The position numbers were made by a program, and so were the translations under genes. Below are positions 53,399-61,156 of a stretch of 64,000 bases of DNA, one piece after another (within the stretch, counting starts at the first letter, position 1; every line of letters begins with the position of its first letter). Under the pieces are notes generated by a model, which was not told the DNA's origin, searched no databases, and worked only from the letters and a program-made list of their open reading frames with translations. The DNA comes from Sediminibacterium roseum (GTDB taxonomy: Bacteria; Bacteroidota; Bacteroidia; Chitinophagales; Chitinophagaceae), in contig NZ_JAACJS010000015.1 in the NCBI RefSeq assembly GCF_009939005.1, positions 1,118,325 through 1,182,324 on the forward strand, read 5' to 3'.

Positions 53399-54127
53399 CT
53401 AGAAGTTGCGTTTTACACTGTACACGTAGTTTCCCGCGCTCTGCAACGATAATACGATCGTGTAGCTGCCGCTTTTATCGAGGCGCATGCTCTCGCCATT
53501 CACACTAAGCAGCCCCGTTTCGGATTCTGCATTATGGCCGAAGCGGATATGGTTTGCCTTGTTGGCCCGGAACACAAATTCGCCCGCGGCAAAGTTCCTG
53601 GTGATGGTCCACGTCATGTTCGACGGATTGAATGTCATTTCTTCATCAACCCCTGCAGCGGCTGTTCCATACACACTCATCGTTGTTATTTTTTCGCACG
53701 ACCATTTAAAACTGTTTGTGCTCGCGTTCATCTTATAAACACCGGCGCCCGAGGGGATCTTAAAAAAAGTTCCGTTGAACCCGAAAGTGTTATCGCCGGT
53801 CTGGTTGTAAGTAACCACATTGCTCCATGCCGTTCCTTTCACCAGCCAGAACTCGGTATTCTCCAGCGGGAAATTGATAAAACCCTCATACTCGCCATCG
53901 CCATTTACCGAAACCAGTTTAGGCGCGGATGCGATCTTCCATTCCTGGTAATTGCCCGGCGCACGCAATACATTCGATTCGCTATAAGATACCGCCTGCC
54001 ATTGCTGCGGAGGTGTAACGATCACTTCACTGGTTGCCATATCCTTTCTGCATGAGAAAAACAAGATCGCACACACAAATAAAAGAGTAAGTCTATGTCT
54101 GCCCATAACTAGAAATTTAGAATTCAA
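53399..54127 (-). CDS. SusE/F-like outer-membrane lipoprotein
   Basis: A 242-residue lipoprotein: signal with the lipobox LFFSC (Cys26 if the first Met is used; Met8 at 54106 is an equally good start), then two starch-binding-like modules (WKIASAPKLVSVNGDGEYEGFINF; FFKIPSGAGVYKMNASTNSFKW; TWTITRNFAAGEFVFRANKAN). In Bacteroidota, SusE/F bind glycans at the cell surface. No SusC/D pair is adjacent, so it looks orphaned. Confidence 0.72.
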   Translation of the reverse strand: MNSKFLVMGRHRLTLLFVCAILFFSCRKDMATSEVIVTPPQQWQAVSYSESNVLRAPGNYQEWKIASAPKLVSVNGDGEYEGFINFPLENTEFWLVKGTAWSNVVTYNQTGDNTFGFNGTFFKIPSGAGVYKMNASTNSFKWSCEKITTMSVYGTAAAGVDEEMTFNPSNMTWTITRNFAAGEFVFRANKANHIRFGHNAESETGLLSVNGESMRLDKSGSYTIVLSLQSAGNYVYSVKRNF

Positions 54128-54513
54128 ATTGACAACAAATCAGACTTCCAAAAAATAGAAACAACATGTATATCCTGATCACTTTTTGAAATGAAAAACG
54201 GTAGCGAATTGGAAATTTTTCTGTAGTAAGAACACGACTAATCAGGGCTTTTACCCTTATCAACCGCCACCGACCGCGAATTGTCATCAGATCTATGACA
54301 ATCGATCCGCTTTTCACCTTCCGTGCAAATCCGAGTAATCTGTGGCAACCACAGCGCGCCCACCGCAGCAAGGCACCTCACATTACCCATTGCAATAAAA
54401 ACGATTCCTCACCTTGTTATCAAAACCCTAAAAAAATCACCAACCGATGTGAAATAAATTCCTCGCCAAGCCGAAGGCACAAAAATTTAAACACAACTGT
54501 GAATCAAAAATCG
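54128..54513. other. Intergenic region between SusE-like and barrel genes
   Basis: 386 bp, AT-rich. It contains the hairpin TTGTCATCAGATCTATGACAA (54281-54301, 7-bp arms) and a TCCGTGCAAATCC...AATCTGTGGC element (54320-54346) related to the inverted repeat at 13.9 kb. No gene is supported. Confidence 0.6.
54320..54346. repeat. Single copy of a CACAGATT-type dispersed element
   Basis: The 3' part (AATCTGTGGC) is identical to the end of the right arm at 13956-13984 and the rest resembles it. Confidence 0.5.
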
Positions 54514-55044
54514 ATGATTATGAAAAAAGTACTTATGAGCGCATTGGCTTTGTGTATGATCGCCTCTACGTTTGCGCAGAACACAACAACAGAACCTACC
54601 GTTACAAAAACAAACTCATGGCTGAAGGCTGGTATATCTGCAGGGCTTCCCGTTGGTAACATCTCCAATTTCAGTTCTGCAACTTTAGGCGCAGAGTTAA
54701 GTGGACAGGCAATGGTAAACCCACATTTTGGATTGGGTATTGCGAGTGGGTACACACACTTCTTTGGTAAGAACGGCGCCTCAGATTTCGGAACCATTCC
54801 GCTGGGTGCGTTGCTCCGCTATTATCCTACATCCGATGGATTTTTTGTAGGATCTGATGTTGGTTATTCATTTCTAACCAACACTACCGGTAAAAGCGGT
54901 GGCGCCTATGTTAAACCACAATTGGGCTACCACAATTACGACTGGAACGTCTATGGATTTTACAACCAGGTGTTCGTAGGATCAGGCGGCACAGATCTGC
55001 AGAACGTAGGTGTGGCTGCAGTTTACAATATCAGGTTCAAATAA
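54514..55044 (+). CDS. Small outer-membrane beta-barrel protein
   Basis: A 176-residue exported protein (MIMKKVLMSALALCMIASTFAQ signal; start at 54514 or 54520), then eight-strand-like OmpX/OmpA-barrel segments (WLKAGISAGLPVGNIS, LGIASGYTHFFG, YVKPQLGYHNYDWNVYGF) ending in a Phe-containing NIRFK. Likely a structural or adhesin-type porin-like protein. Role unknown. Confidence 0.72.
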   Translation: MIMKKVLMSALALCMIASTFAQNTTTEPTVTKTNSWLKAGISAGLPVGNISNFSSATLGAELSGQAMVNPHFGLGIASGYTHFFGKNGASDFGTIPLGALLRYYPTSDGFFVGSDVGYSFLTNTTGKSGGAYVKPQLGYHNYDWNVYGFYNQVFVGSGGTDLQNVGVAAVYNIRFK

Positions 55045-55066
55045 AAAGTAATCACTTTAAAAATCA

Positions 55067-55104
55067 AAGCGGGAGACAGTATCTATAAAAACTGTCTCCC
55101 GCTT
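55067..55104. terminator. Bidirectional hairpin between convergent genes
   Basis: AAGCGGGAGACAGT / ACTGTCTCCCGCTT (14 bp, perfect) around a 10-nt loop. It lies between the barrel gene and the P460-like gene. Confidence 0.8.
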
Positions 55105-55117
55105 AATTTACCAACAG

Positions 55118-55606
55118 CTACCTCAACTTGCTGAAAATATAATCTTCTTCCTTCTTTGAAGTATGGCAATGGTAACAACTGGTCCGCTCTGCGTCTTTCA
55201 GCGCATCTGCATTTTCATTGCCCGTTATAAATTCCTTGTATTGCCATCCGCCTGTGTTCGCAAACAGTTTTGCGTTTTTGAACATTACATCGGCAAACTT
55301 TCTTCCTCCTTCGTGAACAACGTTGTCTTTTTTTTGCATTTCCACCACTTCAAACACAACCACCGAACCATCAGGGAATTTTCCTGAACGATACCCCTCC
55401 AGCGCCCGGTCGTTTGCGTAAATGTGATGGAAACCATTGTATTTTTCATTGGCCGTGCCAGGCTTATCCACAAGGGTTGTCTTTACATGTTTCCAGCTTC
55501 GGAAATCCTTTGGATAAGAAAGATCCGCTTCGGTTGGCAACTGCATAAAAGCAGCAACGATAAAATACGATAAAGCAAACCCGAGCAGGACAGATGCTTT
55601 TTTCAT
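55118..55606 (-). CDS. Cytochrome P460-family protein
   Basis: A 162-residue exported protein: signal peptide (about 1-20), then a P460-type beta fold (YPKDFRSWKHVKTTLVD, GFHHIYANDRALEGYRSGKFPDGSVVVFEV, in parts) and a c-type heme motif CYHCH at about residues 143-147. P460 proteins are periplasmic heme proteins that oxidise hydroxylamine or act as nitrosative-stress or electron-transfer proteins. Only one CxxCH is present. I chose the ATG at 55606 for the signal peptide. Confidence 0.78.
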   Translation of the reverse strand: MKKASVLLGFALSYFIVAAFMQLPTEADLSYPKDFRSWKHVKTTLVDKPGTANEKYNGFHHIYANDRALEGYRSGKFPDGSVVVFEVVEMQKKDNVVHEGGRKFADVMFKNAKLFANTGGWQYKEFITGNENADALKDAERTSCYHCHTSKKEEDYIFSKLR

Positions 55607-55755
55607 AAAAGAAATTTGTGTCTTCAAATCTCTAATAAAAAAGAAGCGATGTGTCCGCCTATTCAACAGCCACCGGTTTTTATTCAATGGAATGCGATGC
55701 TTTCAACGAACGCTACAACTCCGTCACTTGAAAGAACGCACAAAAAAACCGGTCG

Positions 55756-58224
55756 TTATTTAGGTAACTTAGTTTCAATATAATCCGCCAGCGCGGCGTT
55801 CCCCATGCTACGCTGGGCCTGTGCAATGGCTTTCAGATACCCGTTTACCTGCGGAACACCCGACGCAAGAAATGCCGGCAGTCCGTCACGGAAATCAATG
55901 ATGACATCGACCTGCTTTCTCACATCAGCCGCGTCTTTCGTTCGTGTGAGCGCCGTGGCCAATCCGTCAAGCAACCCAAACCGCGCGCTTGTTCCTGCGT
56001 GCTCGAACACATCGTATACGTAGGCGAAATCTTTGTCGTCGCCGTAACTTGCAAGTTTATCAACGATCGATGACAACAACTCTCCTTTCGCAGGTTTCAG
56101 CATCAATGACCGCGCGAGCAGCAAACCACCAACGGAATCAACCATGCTTACCGCTGTAAGAGCGCCACCGGCAACGGAATACGAAGAGTCGCTCACTGCG
56201 GCAATGAAAAGCGGTTTGTAAGCCTCGTAATTCCTGTATTTCAATAAGCTTGTAATGGCAGCGCGGCGCACTTTTGCGCTGGGGTCTTTCTGCAACAACT
56301 CTTTTACAAGAGGTTCCATCGCTTCGCGTATCGTGTCGTTGCCCATATTCACGGCGTTGATCAGTGTACGTGAACGGATGCCAGGGTTTTTGTCTTTCAA
56401 TAATTCTTTTACAAACCCGGTTTCCTGTGCCGCCTGCTTTCGTTGCACAAAATAATACGCAGCTTCCCTCCTGTCGATATGCGATTGTGCACCTGCGGTT
56501 CTGTACTGGAACTTCGCATTGTCTGCCGACATGTTATCTGTTTTCTCCATCACCAAAACCTTATCCGCATCCACATTGATGAAATCGGGTTTACCGTTCA
56601 CGGGGAAAGTAAAAGTGTCGACTGCATTCTTCGCCCATACCTGGTAGCGTTTTTTTGCACCTCGCTCGTATACATCTATCGCCATAGGTAAGATAAACAG
56701 GTCGGGCTGCAGCTGTTTGAAGATCACACTCGCGCTGCCATTGTTGTATGCGTAAGAAATATCTACTTTAGGATTGCCCGGGCGATAGTACCATTGGTTA
56801 AAGAACCAGTTCAGATCCTGCCCGGTAACCTGCTCAAATGCAAGCCGCAATTGATGCACCTCGCCATTTCCGAATTTATTGGCCGACAGGTAAACATTCA
56901 ACGATCTGAAAAAAGCAGAATCGCCAACGTAGTTGCGGAGCATGTGAAGAATGCTGCCTCCTTTCTGGTAACTCACCTCATCAAACGCTTCGATCGCGTT
57001 GTCATAAGCAAAACGCACCAGGCTCAGTTTCCTGTTGGCCGGATTAGCAAAATAGGTTTGCCTGTTGTTATAGATGGTTTCCTGCCCGGCTTCCTTGCCG
57101 TATTTGTATTCGTTCCACAAGGTTTCGCTGTAATCGGCAAATGATTCGTTTACGGTGGTGTTGCTCCAGCTCTCAGCGGTTACATAATCGCCGAACCACT
57201 GGTGAAACAACTCGTGGGCGATGATGTCTTCCCATGCATTTCCTTCCGACAACTGCCGCGCATCCAGTTGCGCACCTTCTTCGTGCAGCGTAGCCGTGGT
57301 GTTTTCCATTGCGCCGAAAATATAATCGCGGCCGGTGATCTGCGCATATTTCTGCCAGGGGAAATCAACACCTGTGATCCTTGAAAAAAAAGCGATCATT
57401 TCCGGCGTATGCCCGAAGATCCTTCTTGCAAACGGCTCGTATTCCTTTTCAACATAGTAGCTTACTTCTTTGTTTTTGTACTTGTCTTTCACCACCGCAT
57501 ATTCACCAATACCGATGAACAAAAGATAAGGCGCATGCGGAAGATCCATTTTCCAGGTGTCGGTGCGTGTGCCATCGCTGTTTGTTTTTTGCGAGGTCAG
57601 CAGGCCATTCGACAAGGTGGTGTATTTTGAAGGAACGGTGAGTGTGATCTCATTCGTTGTCTTCTGGTTGGGCTTATCAATCGTAGGGAACCAATAAGAG
57701 TTGGCCTCTGTTTCGCCCTGCGACCAGATCTGCACGGGTTTGTTTTTGATGGCGTTGTTGTTGTTGATGAAATACAACCCTTTTTCGCCGGGCATCAGGG
57801 AAGGATGCACCGCTTTGTATTCATTGGGTTTGGCAATATAATCGATGAACACCGTATAGTTCTCACCGCCTTTGTAGGTTTTATCAAGTGATATGCGCAG
57901 GTTCATGGCGTCGTACGCAAATTTCAAGCGGATATTCTTTCCCTTCGATACAAGACTCACGGAATTGATCGTCATTCCTTTTGCATCCAGCCGCAAAGAA
58001 TCAGTCGGGTAAAAATGAGGATGCAGGGTGATCCATGCTTTCCCGATCGCCCATGCTTTGCTGTAATCAAAACGCAGCTCGAGCTTTGTGTGAACCAGGT
58101 CGTTGATCTTTTCTTCGGTTTGCCTGTATTGCGCAGAACTGTTGCCAGGTTGGGCGTTTGAGGTACAAACGAGCATCACAAAGAAAGCGGAGAGCAGGTA
58201 TTTCATAGGTTGATTGTTGTTCAA
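55756..58224 (-). CDS. M1-family metallo-aminopeptidase with HEAT-like C-part
   Basis: An 822-residue exported zinc aminopeptidase: signal peptide (about 7-25), M1 beta N-domain, exopeptidase motif GAMEN (304-308), zinc motif HELFHQWFG (337-345) with the third ligand Glu360 in NESFADY, and a helical C-domain with HEAT-like repeats (about 590-815). It likely digests peptides in the periplasm. The start may be Met1 or Met7 (58206). No partner gene is evident. Confidence 0.93.
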   Translation of the reverse strand: MNNNQPMKYLLSAFFVMLVCTSNAQPGNSSAQYRQTEEKINDLVHTKLELRFDYSKAWAIGKAWITLHPHFYPTDSLRLDAKGMTINSVSLVSKGKNIRLKFAYDAMNLRISLDKTYKGGENYTVFIDYIAKPNEYKAVHPSLMPGEKGLYFINNNNAIKNKPVQIWSQGETEANSYWFPTIDKPNQKTTNEITLTVPSKYTTLSNGLLTSQKTNSDGTRTDTWKMDLPHAPYLLFIGIGEYAVVKDKYKNKEVSYYVEKEYEPFARRIFGHTPEMIAFFSRITGVDFPWQKYAQITGRDYIFGAMENTTATLHEEGAQLDARQLSEGNAWEDIIAHELFHQWFGDYVTAESWSNTTVNESFADYSETLWNEYKYGKEAGQETIYNNRQTYFANPANRKLSLVRFAYDNAIEAFDEVSYQKGGSILHMLRNYVGDSAFFRSLNVYLSANKFGNGEVHQLRLAFEQVTGQDLNWFFNQWYYRPGNPKVDISYAYNNGSASVIFKQLQPDLFILPMAIDVYERGAKKRYQVWAKNAVDTFTFPVNGKPDFINVDADKVLVMEKTDNMSADNAKFQYRTAGAQSHIDRREAAYYFVQRKQAAQETGFVKELLKDKNPGIRSRTLINAVNMGNDTIREAMEPLVKELLQKDPSAKVRRAAITSLLKYRNYEAYKPLFIAAVSDSSYSVAGGALTAVSMVDSVGGLLLARSLMLKPAKGELLSSIVDKLASYGDDKDFAYVYDVFEHAGTSARFGLLDGLATALTRTKDAADVRKQVDVIIDFRDGLPAFLASGVPQVNGYLKAIAQAQRSMGNAALADYIETKLPK

Positions 58225-58282
58225 TATTGAAATTACCTTATATAAATTACAAATGCAAAAACGAAGTATACCGGTTGAGGCG

Positions 58283-59569
58283 CTACCCTGCGGGCAGCAA
58301 AATAAAAATCACCGTTCCCTTACCTTCTTCCGACTCCAGCCAAACCTTACCTCCGTTTTTTTCGATAAACTCCTTACACAGTTTCAATCCCAGCCCCGTT
58401 CCTTTTTCGTTTGATGTACCTGTGTTGGAGACGATATCGGCCGCGGCAAAAACACTGGTACGCACAGCTTCGGTCATGCCCATTCCACGGTCGGCGATCT
58501 CTATCAGAACCATATCCTGTTGCCTGTTTGCCCGGATGGTGATGTTGCTGTTCTCATAACTGTATTTGATGGCGTTGGAGATGAGGTTGCGCATCACCAG
58601 TAAAACATGATCAGGATCTGCAAAAACAGAAAGGTTGTTCAACTGCCAGCTCAACACTATTTTCTTCTGCTCAAGCAATTGTTCAAAGAGCAGGGCTTTC
58701 CGTTCTACAATAGGCGTTAAGGCAACCACTTCCGGTTCTGCCTTGATCCCATGAAACTGGCTGATGCTCCACTTCAGCAGGTTATCCAGTGTGCTGTGCA
58801 GCTGGTCAACCTCCGATGAAAGCTTGGCCGAGATCTGCCTGAACACTTCAGGCGAGATGTACTGGTTGCTCACCATATCGAGCGAATTTTTCAGCTGCGC
58901 AATGGGCGACCTCAGGTCATGTGCAATAATGGAAAACAGTTTCTCCTTCGTATGGTTCAGCGATTCGAGTTCCTGGTTCTTTTGTTCGATCAGCTCCTGG
59001 TACGCCGCCTGCTCTTTCTTGAAGAACATAAGCGCAAGCACCATCGTTACCAATGCCCAGGAAATATTAAAGAGCACCCTGCCAAAAGGCACTGTTCCGT
59101 ATTCAAAAGTGGAATAGGCCAAAAATATTTTCGCCGCAAGAAACAATGCACAGTTGAACAGGCAGATAAGAAAAATGTACCATCGTTCGTTGAAATAAAT
59201 GATGATCACCAGCAGGTTGGTCACCAGGTAATATTCACCGCCATTGCGAAAAAAAACAGCGCCGATCATAAAAAGCACGCTGGCGAGGAAGGTCATGATC
59301 AGCCGGCTCAATAAAAACCGCCGGTAACTGTTGATGATAAGAATGGCGATACCGCCCAATCCCAGCAAAAGGTTAACAACGGCGAGTAATGTTTTATCCT
59401 GGTAAAAGTTGAGGATACAGAAAACAACGTTCAACGGAATTCCGCTCGCTACCACGATGTTGAGCAACTGCGTTTTCTTGGCCTCGTGAAAACTCAGCCG
59501 GTCGCTCACACCGATATTGGCGATGCCTGCCCAGAAATGATAAATATTCAGGTAGAGAGAACGCAGCAT
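58283..59569 (-). CDS. Sensor histidine kinase (7TM-type sensor domain)
   Basis: A 428-residue membrane kinase: about six or seven membrane helices (residues 35-183), a coiled linker (190-210), the dimerisation box with phospho-acceptor H217 (FSIIAHDLRSPIAQLK), then the ATPase domain with N-box LISNAIKYSYEN, D-box EIADRGMGMT and G-box KGTGLGLKL. It relays a membrane signal to a response regulator. No regulator gene is adjacent, so it is an orphan. Confidence 0.9.
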   Translation of the reverse strand: MLRSLYLNIYHFWAGIANIGVSDRLSFHEAKKTQLLNIVVASGIPLNVVFCILNFYQDKTLLAVVNLLLGLGGIAILIINSYRRFLLSRLIMTFLASVLFMIGAVFFRNGGEYYLVTNLLVIIIYFNERWYIFLICLFNCALFLAAKIFLAYSTFEYGTVPFGRVLFNISWALVTMVLALMFFKKEQAAYQELIEQKNQELESLNHTKEKLFSIIAHDLRSPIAQLKNSLDMVSNQYISPEVFRQISAKLSSEVDQLHSTLDNLLKWSISQFHGIKAEPEVVALTPIVERKALLFEQLLEQKKIVLSWQLNNLSVFADPDHVLLVMRNLISNAIKYSYENSNITIRANRQQDMVLIEIADRGMGMTEAVRTSVFAAADIVSNTGTSNEKGTGLGLKLCKEFIEKNGGKVWLESEEGKGTVIFILLPAG

Positions 59570-59692
59570 GTTTTGGTTTTGAAACGAGGTGAAATTAATA
59601 CATGTGGCGGGAACAGGGAAGCATTAATTGTTGTTAACACGGTTATTGTCAATATTTAACTTTCCGGAACGCCATCCCGGCGGCCAACCTGT

Positions 59693-59724
59693 TTTGCCCG
59701 TCTGCGCAATGCACGCTATTTTTG
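59693..59724 (+). promoter_or_regulatory. Consensus promoter of pth (leaderless candidate)
   Basis: TTTG (59693-59696), 20 nt, TATTTTTG (59717-59724). It matches the Bacteroidota housekeeping consensus and places the start within about 0-3 nt of the ATG at 59732. Confidence 0.75.
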
Positions 59725-59731
59725 ACAACGT

Positions 59732-60307
59732 ATGAGCAAATTTCTTATTATCGGCCTGGGCAATATCGGCGACGAATACCGCCACACGCGGCACAACATC
59801 GGTTTTGATGTGGTGAATGCTTTTGTGCTCAAGCACGGCGGATTCTTTAAAATGGACCGCCTCGCAGAGGTATCGGAAGTGAAATGGAAGGGAAAAATAT
59901 TCGTTTGCATCAAACCCACCACCTACATGAACCTGAGTGGGAAAGCGTTCAAATACTGGCTCGACAAAGAAAAGATCGAAGTGGCAAACACGCTTACCAT
60001 TGTTGATGATCTCGCGCTGCCCCTGAGCAAACTGCGCCTGCGCGGGTCGGGAACGGATGCCGGGCACAATGGGCTGAAAGACATCCAGCTTACCCTGGGC
60101 ACCGATCAGTATCCCAAGCTCCGATTCGGCATCGGCAATGATTTTCCAAAAGGAAGGCAGGTAGATTTTGTACTCGGCAAATGGACACCGGCTGAAGTAC
60201 CGGTGGTGCAAAAGAAAATAGAAAAATGCGTGGAGGTAATTGAATCTTTTGCAGCAACAGGATTGGAGCGAACCATGGGCAACACGAATAACCTTACTTT
60301 TGAATAA
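59732..60307 (+). CDS. pth: Peptidyl-tRNA hydrolase
   Basis: A 191-residue enzyme that frees tRNA from peptidyl-tRNA dropped by ribosomes. Catalytic His21 is in TRHNIGFDVV; KPTTYMNLSG, the DDLALP segment (Asp) and AGHNGLKDI (Asn) complete the active site. Length and order are normal. It lies downstream of a strong promoter and 84 nt before the FAH-family gene. Confidence 0.96.
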   Translation: MSKFLIIGLGNIGDEYRHTRHNIGFDVVNAFVLKHGGFFKMDRLAEVSEVKWKGKIFVCIKPTTYMNLSGKAFKYWLDKEKIEVANTLTIVDDLALPLSKLRLRGSGTDAGHNGLKDIQLTLGTDQYPKLRFGIGNDFPKGRQVDFVLGKWTPAEVPVVQKKIEKCVEVIESFAATGLERTMGNTNNLTFE

Positions 60308-60391
60308 TCAGCCTCGCCAGGGAACAACAGGCAGGTCTAAAAATTTAATTGCTGTGATCCCGGTACACCTCACAAATGTAAAATCGATGTT

Positions 60392-61003
60392 ATGAAGATA
60401 TTTTGCGTCGGAAGAAATTATGCAGACCACGCCAAAGAACTGGGGAACGCGGTTCCCGAGGAGCCGGTTATTTTTATGAAACCGAAATCGGCCCTGCTCC
60501 AGCCCTCCACTCCTTTTTATTACCCGCAGTTCACAAACGAGCTGCACTACGAGGCAGAGGTGGTTTTGCGTATCTGCAAGAACGGGAAATATGTTGAAGA
60601 ACCTGCCGCATCCGAGTATTACGATGCCTTCACCATCGGCATCGATTTCACCGCGCGCGACGTACAGGCCGAGCTGAAGAAAAAAGGATTGCCATGGGAG
60701 AAAGCAAAGGCCTGGGACAATTCGGCCGTAACCGGAACATGGATCCCGTTCACACCCGAACTGCGCCAGGGGCCGTTGTTGTTCTCGCTCGACAAGAACC
60801 ACGAAACGGTGCAGGTGGGAAATACCAAAGACCTGATCTTTTCTTTTGATACCATTGTATCGCACATCTCCCAATATTTCTCCATCAACATCGGCGACCT
60901 GATTTATACCGGAACGCCTGCAGGTGTTGGCGAATGTGTTACCAATGACCTCCTCGAAGGCTTTTTCGGGAAAGAGAAAGTGTTTACGCTCGAAGTGAAA
61001 TAA
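60392..61003 (+). CDS. Fumarylacetoacetate hydrolase-family protein
   Basis: A 203-residue metal-dependent hydrolase of the small FAH class (acylpyruvase / oxaloacetate decarboxylase-like). Signs: FCVGRNYADHAKELGN, FMKPKSALLQP, metal Glu pair in HYEAEVVLRI, GIDFTARDVQ, and IGDLIYTGTPAGVG. The exact substrate is not readable; oxaloacetate tautomerase or acylpyruvate hydrolase are likely. Confidence 0.88.
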   Translation: MKIFCVGRNYADHAKELGNAVPEEPVIFMKPKSALLQPSTPFYYPQFTNELHYEAEVVLRICKNGKYVEEPAASEYYDAFTIGIDFTARDVQAELKKKGLPWEKAKAWDNSAVTGTWIPFTPELRQGPLLFSLDKNHETVQVGNTKDLIFSFDTIVSHISQYFSINIGDLIYTGTPAGVGECVTNDLLEGFFGKEKVFTLEVK

Positions 61004-61109
61004 CCACGCTGAACATTCAACAACAGGCAGCGGGTATATGGTGATTGATGCATGATTATTGATCCGCTGGCAATAAGGTTCAATCTTTCACAATTCATGC
61101 TGGCTGCCC

Positions 61110-61140
61110 GTTGTTCGCTGTGTGATGTTCGGTATATTTG
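61110..61140 (+). promoter_or_regulatory. Promoter of the second fused E1 gene
   Basis: GTTG (61110-61113), 19 nt, TATATTTG (61133-61140), about 17 nt before the ATG at 61157. Confidence 0.6.
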
Positions 61141-61156
61141 CTGCTGATATTCAAAC

